A DNA stretch of 11,050 bases. Origin: an uncultured Gammaproteobacteria bacterium. Lineage in GTDB: Bacteria > Pseudomonadota > Gammaproteobacteria > Acidiferrobacterales > CAJVXG01. The position numbers and the translations under genes are program-made. Numbering within the stretch: the first letter of the stretch is position 1; the number at the start of each line of letters is the position of its first letter. This document shows, piece after piece, positions 6,942-11,050 of the stretch. The notes under the pieces were generated by a model that made no database searches, was not told the origin of the DNA, and saw only the letters and a program-made list of their open reading frames with translations. The stretch is from NCBI GenBank assembly GCA_913009215.1, contig CAJVXG010000039.1:1-11050 (forward strand), read 5' to 3'.

Positions 6942-7304
6942 ATGCCTGAAGTATTAGAAACAATCCATAGCGAAAGCGGCCTGATGGTCCGGGACCTCGT
7001 TATCGGCGACGGTAAGCGGGCTAGCGGTCGCGGTCAGACCGTCACGGTACATTACACGGGCTGGCTGGAAGACGGCACCGAGTTTGATTCCAGTGTCTCC
7101 CGCAATGAACCATTCAAATTTCCGTTGCAGGTTGGCTATGTGATTCCGGGATGGGACGAGGGGATTATTGGTATGAAAGTGGGCGGCAAACGCAAACTGA
7201 CGATACCAGGGCACCTGGCTTACGGTGAGGTGGGTGCTGGCAAGATGATCCCGGAAAATGCAACCTTGATCTTTGAAATAGAGCTACTACATATTAGTGA
7301 ATGA
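6942..7304 (+). CDS. FKBP-type peptidyl-prolyl cis-trans isomerase
   Basis: This 120-residue single-domain FKBP catalyses cis-trans isomerisation of prolyl bonds. There is no signal peptide, so it is predicted to be cytoplasmic. The family pocket residues are visible: VTVHYTGWLEDGTEFDSS (Tyr38, Phe48, Asp49), PFKF (Phe58/Phe60), VIPGWDEG (Val67, Ile68, Trp71), LAYGEVG (Tyr94) and the closing strand ATLIFEIELL (Phe111). Length is about that of human FKBP12 with a short N-terminal extension. One mild departure is that the loop usually containing G-x-G before VI.GW reads LQVGYVIPGW. A GGGA ribosome site precedes the ATG. Its stop overlaps the start of the CAP gene by four bases (ATGA, 7301-7304), so the two are co-translated although one product is cytoplasmic and the other exported. 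Confidence 0.95.
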   Translation: MPEVLETIHSESGLMVRDLVIGDGKRASGRGQTVTVHYTGWLEDGTEFDSSVSRNEPFKFPLQVGYVIPGWDEGIIGMKVGGKRKLTIPGHLAYGEVGAGKMIPENATLIFEIELLHISE

Positions 7305-7849
7305 ATAATTCACTTACTGTAAAACAAGCCCTTGTAGTAATTCTAATGTCCCTTTTTGTAATGACGGGAGTGCAGGCCGCCAGCAAGAATAGCAACAACA
7401 GTGTTCGCCTTGGTAAGCATGACATCAAGGTTTTGTTGGCTGAACACAATCGCGCACGTGCGGATGTCCGGGTGAAGCCACTGAAGTGGTCAAAAGAAAT
7501 CGCCAGATTCTCTGGCGCCTGGGCGAAACGTCTTGCCAAAAAGGGTTGTAAAATCAAACATCGCCCTCGCGGCGGTAAGTGGCAACAACAATATGGAGAG
7601 AATCTTTTTATTGGCACCAAAAGTTACTATGGATTGGCCGAGGCCGTCAGGGCGTGGGAGAGCGAGAAAAAGAGCTATAAGGGTGGCCCCGTTACACGCT
7701 CAAACTTCAGACCGATCGGGCACTATACCCAGATGGTATGGCATAACAGCACTCATGTTGGTTGCGCCCAATCTTTTTGCAGGGATCTCCGTATCGTTGC
7801 CTGCAATTATGACCCGCCAGGCAATTACCTGGGCCAGAAGCCTTACTGA
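7301..7849 (+). CDS. Secreted CAP/SCP (PR-1-like) domain protein
   Basis: This 182-residue protein has a signal peptide (hydrophobic 9-24, cleavage likely near VQA-AS at 26/27) and one CAP domain, the fold of plant PR-1, CRISPs and venom antigen 5. Both PROSITE-type signatures are present: GHYTQMVWHNSTHVGCA (140-156) and IVACNYDPPGNYLGQKPY (165-182), and the protein ends directly after the second. The conserved cavity tetrad appears intact: His87, Glu100 (YGEN), Glu120 (AWESE) and His141. Four cysteines (83, 155, 160, 168) could form two disulfides, fitting export. The HNRARADV motif (49-56) is also classic. It resembles eukaryotic CAP proteins more than the divergent SpoIVB/YkwD-type bacterial group. 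Known CAP roles include lipid binding and defence; the bacterial role is unknown. It is translationally coupled to the FKBP gene. Confidence 0.94.
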   Translation: MNNSLTVKQALVVILMSLFVMTGVQAASKNSNNSVRLGKHDIKVLLAEHNRARADVRVKPLKWSKEIARFSGAWAKRLAKKGCKIKHRPRGGKWQQQYGENLFIGTKSYYGLAEAVRAWESEKKSYKGGPVTRSNFRPIGHYTQMVWHNSTHVGCAQSFCRDLRIVACNYDPPGNYLGQKPY

Positions 7850-7866
7850 CAATTTTATTTCATAGC

Positions 7867-7913
7867 GAAATGGGATGGATTAGTGTTACCATTTCAGAAC
7901 TATTTCTCATAAT
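7867..7913 (+). promoter_or_regulatory. Candidate promoter with inverted repeat
   Basis: The 97-bp gap before the AT-rich gene holds a plausible promoter, TTACCA (7886-7891), 16 bases, then CATAAT (7908-7913). The -35 element overlaps one arm of a 7-bp inverted repeat, GAAATGG (7867-7873) and CCATTTC (7889-7895). The left arm can alternatively pair with ATTTC at 7857-7861, so two short hairpins compete for it. An operator is possible; all of it is weak by eye. Confidence 0.3.
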
Positions 7914-7946
7914 AGCTTCATAAAAACCATCTGGAGCAGAAATGAT

Positions 7947-8303
7947 ATGAAGACAATCCTGATCTTTCTTATGGGTTTGTTATTGCTTACGACCTTCAAT
8001 GTGTATGCTGAGGGATCTGCGCTGACTATAGGGCTTGGTAAATTTGATGTTACAAAAAATGAAATCAAGAAATCCGTAGTTCTGTCGTTGATGAAGCGAG
8101 GCTATAAGATTCAACATATTAGTAATGAAAAATATACAGCTACACATCACAGGAAACCTGTAAGCATAAATGTTAAGGTTTCTGGATCTATAATAGCAGT
8201 ACAGGGAAGTGATGACATAAAACCAGTATGGGTTAAAAACATCCATAAAGATATTACATTTTGGTTGGAGTACTATACGATTTTAAAGCGTAATGATAGC
8301 TAA
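7947..8303 (+). CDS. Small exported protein, AT-rich, function unknown
   Basis: This 118-residue protein has a signal peptide (KT, hydrophobic 3-18, cleavage likely after NVYA near residue 21) and a mature part of about 97 residues. The pattern of a helix ending in LMKRGYKI, then strands containing the basic HHRKPVSINVKV, then an amphipathic C-terminal helix (IHKDITFWLEYYTIL) resembles a widespread group of uncharacterised small periplasmic proteins with an RGW..../Wi..L layout. That resemblance is from memory. The GC content is odd: 60-base blocks across 8041-8280 are 32-33% GC by hand count, against 45-52% in the adjoining bactofilin. A GGAG (7933-7936) is ten bases from this ATG and five from an earlier ATG (7942) that opens a two-codon reading frame. 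The unusual composition suggests recent acquisition. Confidence 0.82.
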   Translation: MKTILIFLMGLLLLTTFNVYAEGSALTIGLGKFDVTKNEIKKSVVLSLMKRGYKIQHISNEKYTATHHRKPVSINVKVSGSIIAVQGSDDIKPVWVKNIHKDITFWLEYYTILKRNDS

Positions 8304-8336
8304 AATGACGGTATTAAATTCTACTGGGTAGTCTGT

Positions 8337-8759
8337 ATGTTTACATTTCGCAAAAAGAAACGGCGCGCCGTCGATGAGGTTACGGAATTTGCAACCATTA
8401 TAGGGGAGCATTCCGAATTTGAGGGTGAATTACGTGGCAATGACCATCACCTGGTGGCAGGGACCGTTATCGGTAAGAGCAACCTCAGTGGTATCTTGTA
8501 TATTGATGATGATGGTTCCTGGCAGGGCAATATTGTTGCGGACATTGTTATTGTTGCTGGCCGTGTCGAAGGCAACATCAAAGCCAAAAGCAAAATCGAG
8601 ATTACCCAAAACGGTAAAGTAACAGGCAACCTGGCGGCTCCGGCGATTGCTATGGCCGAGGGTGCTGTATTCGATGGCAAGATCACCATGAAAGAGGCCT
8701 CGGTGATACGCTATAAGGAACGTCGTGGCGTTGAGGAAGAAGGGTCTGGAGAAAACTAG
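8337..8759 (+). CDS. Bactofilin (polymer-forming cytoskeletal protein)
   Basis: This 140-residue protein has the bactofilin layout: a short basic N-terminus (FRKKKRR), a beta-helical core at about 16-118 built of short repeating strands with regular Gly, and a charged disordered tail (KERRGVEEEGSGEN). Typical repeat elements are TIIGEHSEFEGELRG, HLVAGTVIGKSNLSGIL, IVIVAGRVEGNIKAKSKIEI and NGKVTGNLAAPAIAMAEGA. Bactofilins self-assemble without nucleotides into filaments on the inner membrane and act as scaffolds for cell-wall enzymes, stalk growth or cell shape. No catalytic residues are expected. The N-terminus is hydrophilic and has no membrane segment. The ribosome site is weak (GGGTAG). 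There is no M23 peptidase gene beside it, unlike many bactofilin loci. It ends 19 bp before a strong terminator. Confidence 0.93.
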   Translation: MFTFRKKKRRAVDEVTEFATIIGEHSEFEGELRGNDHHLVAGTVIGKSNLSGILYIDDDGSWQGNIVADIVIVAGRVEGNIKAKSKIEITQNGKVTGNLAAPAIAMAEGAVFDGKITMKEASVIRYKERRGVEEEGSGEN

Positions 8760-8778
8760 AAATTGTATTCCATTGGGG

Positions 8779-8803
8779 AAAAGGCCGCAGTAGCGGCCTT
8801 TTT
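8779..8803. terminator. Bidirectional intrinsic terminator
   Basis: AAAAGGCCGC (8779-8788) and GCGGCCTTTT (8793-8802) form a perfect 10-bp stem around the loop AGTA, with a further T at 8803. The GC-rich stem and T tract terminate the plus-strand bactofilin transcript, and the A tract on the left gives the same signal to minus-strand transcripts. It sits exactly between two converging genes (stops at 8759 and 8805), so it probably serves both. Confidence 0.92.
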
Positions 8804-8804
8804 G

Positions 8805-9341
8805 TTATCGTCTTCGAATTCTTCGAGGGCGTTGCGGTTTTCTTTTGCTGACGACCATAAATTCCTTCATGGCTGGCCTTCCTGTTGTCCCCGGGTTGGT
8901 GCTGATAAGGACACGATACTTGCCTGGTTTGGCGGTATTGACACCAAACAGCGCAATATTTCTGGAGCCACCTGCGGGGATGGCCGGGAGCGGGCCCGTG
9001 GTGTTCGCTACCGGACAGTTTGGCGATCCGGAAAGAACCATGCACTTAACAGTATAAGTTGCGGCCGAAGTCGATGGGCCATTGCCACTGTTTTTTATAG
9101 CGAAGGAAATATTCACGCGACTACCGGCCCAGATTTTTCCAAAGCTGTGTACCGGCATTAGTGCCTTGAATTGTACCGAGAGTCTGGGCGCCGGCTTGTT
9201 TGAGACAGCTTTTCGAGTATTCTTTTTTTTGAAAGTTGATTTCTGAAACGGGTTGAATGATCGTTCTGCTGATGCAGCAGTAACAACCACCATACTCATT
9301 ACCACTAGCAGGCTGGTAGCGAAAATGTGTATTTTCTTCAT
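8805..9341 (-). CDS. Exported CARDB-like single-domain protein with basic tail
   Basis: This 178-residue protein has a signal peptide (KK, hydrophobic 5-20, cleavage near ASA-ER at 25/26). A basic linker (30-50, rich in Lys) follows, then one immunoglobulin-like beta domain at about 53-165. The pattern G-K-I-WAGSRVNISFAIKNSGNGPS (about 68-90), IPAGGSRNIALFGV and GKYRVLISTNP is that of CARDB, a bacterial adhesion-type Ig-like domain usually found in tandem inside larger proteins. Here there is a single copy. Cys100 and Cys109 could form a disulfide. The protein ends in an extreme basic tail (SKRKPQRPRRIRRR). AGAGG lies 9 bases before the ATG. Binding of an anionic envelope component is possible but only inferred. 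The gene is 86 bp downstream of the BtuN-like gene on the same strand and ends at the shared terminator. Confidence 0.82.
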   Translation of the reverse strand: MKKIHIFATSLLVVMSMVVVTAASAERSFNPFQKSTFKKKNTRKAVSNKPAPRLSVQFKALMPVHSFGKIWAGSRVNISFAIKNSGNGPSTSAATYTVKCMVLSGSPNCPVANTTGPLPAIPAGGSRNIALFGVNTAKPGKYRVLISTNPGTTGRPAMKEFMVVSKRKPQRPRRIRRR

Positions 9342-9359
9342 GGTTTGGCCTCTGTGTAG

Positions 9360-9380
9360 ATCCTCGGTTCCTAAGAGGAT
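9360..9380 (-). other. Small hairpin in leader of CARDB-like gene
   Basis: ATCCTC (9360-9365) and GAGGAT (9375-9380) can pair around a 9-base loop in the 86-bp gap between the BtuN-like gene and the CARDB-like gene. No T tract follows on either strand, so it is not a standard terminator. It lies about 19 bases upstream of the start codon, near the ribosome site, and could affect processing or translation. The rest of the gap shows nothing convincing. Confidence 0.3.
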
Positions 9381-9427
9381 AAGTCGCCAGATTCTGCAAA
9401 AAGGTTCAAGAAAAATGAGCTACCTGA

Positions 9428-9997
9428 TTATTCTGCTATTTCAGCGTTTTGGCGGTGGTACGATATCCATGCGATATGCAAGATCATGATCAGACCGGTG
9501 TAGGCAAAGGCGGTCACGGTATAGGGCCCGAAATAACGTATGACTCGTTGCGTATATTCGATTAGTGACATTTTTTCAAAGTAGCCGGAGAAAAAGTAGA
9601 ACCCGGTATTGGAAATGAGGAATGCCAGCATGGATCCAAGCAGCAAGGTGCCGACCAGTGGCAGCAGGCTGACCCAGTTTATTTTATACAACCTGGAGAA
9701 CCACAGGCCACACAACCAGAGGCTGCCATAAGCGGGTACCAGTAATGCATAGCCCGGGGTGAGGCAATAACTGCTGGTTCCTGCCGAGATTGAGGCATAA
9801 TCGGCACCGGCAGCGAACATCAAAAACAGTACAAAATAGCCGATGCGACGTAAATAAAAGCCGGCAACAAAGAACACCGCCAGTGATGCATCGGGCAGGG
9901 AGATTGCCGAACCGAAATGGTGGAAACGCGTCGCCAGCATCAATACCGCCAGCCCCAGGGCGATGATCACACTTCGTTTGTCGAGGTATTTGCTCAT
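9428..9997 (-). CDS. btuN: BtuN-like membrane protein, probable B12 uptake component
   Basis: This 189-residue inner-membrane protein has about six hydrophobic segments. The motif ATRFHHFGSAISLPDASLAVFF near its N-terminus, with YCLTPGYALLVPAYGSLWL in the middle, matches my memory of the family annotated as BtuN or 'cobalamin ABC transporter'. That is a predicted optional component of B12 uptake, known mainly from co-occurrence with btuB and B12 riboswitches; its mechanism is not established and it has no ATPase motifs. I start it at 9997: TCCCC at 10005-10009 (GGGGA on the coding strand) is 7 bases from that ATG but only 1 base from the alternative ATG at 10003. It follows the BtuB-like receptor by 48 bp on the same strand, which supports a role in cobalamin uptake. 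The gene call is firm; the symbol is moderate. Confidence 0.7.
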   Translation of the reverse strand: MSKYLDKRSVIIALGLAVLMLATRFHHFGSAISLPDASLAVFFVAGFYLRRIGYFVLFLMFAAGADYASISAGTSSYCLTPGYALLVPAYGSLWLCGLWFSRLYKINWVSLLPLVGTLLLGSMLAFLISNTGFYFFSGYFEKMSLIEYTQRVIRYFGPYTVTAFAYTGLIMILHIAWISYHRQNAEIAE

Positions 9998-10004
9998 TTC
10001 CATA

Positions 10005-10009
10005 TCCCC
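10005..10009 (-). promoter_or_regulatory. Ribosome binding site deciding the btuN-like start
   Basis: GGGGA on the minus strand is spaced 7 bases from the ATG at 9997 but only 1 base from the in-frame ATG at 10003, favouring the downstream start. Confidence 0.6.
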
Positions 10010-10045
10010 ATTATATCAAAAGTCGGTTCAATTATTAACGCCCGG

Positions 10046-11050
10046 TTATTTGGGCTGAAATTGTAAGGTAAAGAAGTAGTTACGTCCGTCCTGGTTAAAG
10101 AATTCGGAGGTTTCATAGTTTTTATTAAATATATTGCCGATCCTGGCCTGAAAAAGCGTGGTTTTATTGATGCGGTAACCAAGGCGAAAATCCACTGTAT
10201 GGTATTTGTCCAGTTTCCGGGTGTTGGCCAGATCATCATAACGACGCCCCTCGGTAAACAGGCTGAAACCCAGCTGCAGTTTCTTCATCTTTTTATCCAG
10301 GTCGATGCGCAATTGCTGCTGTGGCCGGCGTACCAGCAAATTACCCTTGTTTGCCCCTGGCGAGCGGTTCTCAGGGTCTTGCAGGGTGAGTTGGGTCTGC
10401 CAGCGCCAACCAGCGATGTGGGTCGACAGCAGAGTTTCAATGCCACGCAAGCGGGTTTTGTTGATGTTGGCCGCCAGGAACGTGAACGGGTCAAAGGTGA
10501 TCAGATCTTTGACATTGGTTTGATAGGCGTTAACAGACCAGTGCCCCCACCTGGTCTTGCCTTTCAGTCCGAACTCCGTACTTTTCGATTCTTCTGGCAC
10601 CAGGTTGGCATTACCAAAAAAGGGAAAATACAATTGATTAAAGGTCGGTGCCTTGAAGGCGGTACCGTAGGACGCCATGGCTCGCAGGCCTTTGTTCAAT
10701 AGATAGCTCCAGCCAATGTTACCCGTGGTTTTATCACCGAACTGCTCATTATCATCCTGGCGTAGACTGAATAACAATTTATGTTTACTGAACTGTCCCT
10801 GATACTGTACGAAAACACCATCGTTATCGCGCGAACGAACCGGGTAGGCCGTAGTACTTTCTATTTTGTCTTTTAGGCTATCGGCTCCGATGGTTAATAA
10901 ATGGCGATCGCCAAAGCTCACATCGTTTTGCAGCGATACCGTTTCCCGTTTGGTGTCGAAGCTGGAGGCAAATACCTTGTTAAGGAAATTTTTTGATTTG
11001 TCATCACTGGTTCCCAGATCCAGCGACATATGCCATTTTTTTGTAACCGG
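10046..11050 (-). CDS. TonB-dependent receptor, BtuB-like, C-terminal part
   Basis: The minus-strand frame is open from the right edge to a TAA at 10046, giving the last 334 residues of an outer-membrane beta-barrel. The apparent ATG at 11029 is internal: the seven codons before it are open and continue to the edge. The plug domain and TonB box are outside the window. Alternating barrel strands and the landmarks FDTKRETVSLQNDV, MASYGTAFKAPTFNQLYFP, NLVPEESKSTEFGLKG, GRRYDDLANTRKLDKYHTVD and IGNIFNKNYET are those of TonB receptors, and the last third resembles BtuB, the cobalamin receptor. The neighbouring BtuN-like gene supports vitamin B12 as substrate. One oddity: the barrel ends FTLQFQPK, with Lys last rather than the terminal aromatic residue usual for BAM-inserted barrels. 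Any cobalamin riboswitch would be to the right of the window. Confidence 0.88.
   Translation of the reverse strand, partial: PVTKKWHMSLDLGTSDDKSKNFLNKVFASSFDTKRETVSLQNDVSFGDRHLLTIGADSLKDKIESTTAYPVRSRDNDGVFVQYQGQFSKHKLLFSLRQDDNEQFGDKTTGNIGWSYLLNKGLRAMASYGTAFKAPTFNQLYFPFFGNANLVPEESKSTEFGLKGKTRWGHWSVNAYQTNVKDLITFDPFTFLAANINKTRLRGIETLLSTHIAGWRWQTQLTLQDPENRSPGANKGNLLVRRPQQQLRIDLDKKMKKLQLGFSLFTEGRRYDDLANTRKLDKYHTVDFRLGYRINKTTLFQARIGNIFNKNYETSEFFNQDGRNYFFTLQFQPK

Noticed and set aside
1..11050. CRISPR arrays, tRNA or rRNA genes, insertion sequences, toxin-antitoxin or phage-defence genes
   Set aside because: I looked on both strands and saw no repeat arrays, transposase motifs, RNA gene signatures or defence domains.

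Overview
The window looks like ordinary chromosomal DNA of a free-living gammaproteobacterium. The evidence is the protein set: a DUF3301-like protein, a class III adenylate cyclase with a CHASE2 sensor, a BtuB-type TonB receptor beside a BtuN-like membrane protein, a bactofilin, and CRP- and Fur-like operator sequences. No genus can be named. There are no rRNA or tRNA genes, insertion sequences, phage genes or CRISPR arrays. By eye, GC is close to half, except for one clearly AT-rich gene (7947-8303).

Layout. (1) 1-541, minus: the N-terminal 180 codons of an unrecognised acidic protein that runs off the left edge. It is divergent from a DUF3301 membrane protein (742-1056, plus), and a perfect CRP-type palindrome lies between them (630-647). 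(2) 1059-2564, minus: a sodium:solute symporter meeting the DUF3301 gene tail to tail. A Fur-like box (2591-2609) separates it from a divergent, unknown exported protein (2691-3542, plus). (3) 6849 down to 3618, minus: a tightly overlapping operon of CHASE2-adenylate cyclase, exported SH3-domain protein and exported M48 metallopeptidase. (4) 6942-8759, plus: an FKBP prolyl isomerase with its stop codon overlapping the start of a secreted CAP/SCP protein, then an AT-rich small exported protein and a bactofilin, ending at a strong symmetric terminator (8779-8803). (5) 11050 down to 8805, minus: the C-terminal part of a BtuB-like receptor, a BtuN-like membrane protein and an exported CARDB-like protein that ends at the same terminator.

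How the genes may work together. The cyclase operon would join an extracytoplasmic sensor to cytoplasmic cAMP synthesis, and its two partners are both predicted to be exported. A consensus CRP site elsewhere in the window shows a possible local reader of cAMP, though nothing in the sequence ties the two together directly. The right end looks like a cobalamin uptake locus; any B12 riboswitch would lie outside the window, upstream of the receptor. The strongest candidate for something under-described is the three-gene cyclase/SH3/M48 operon.
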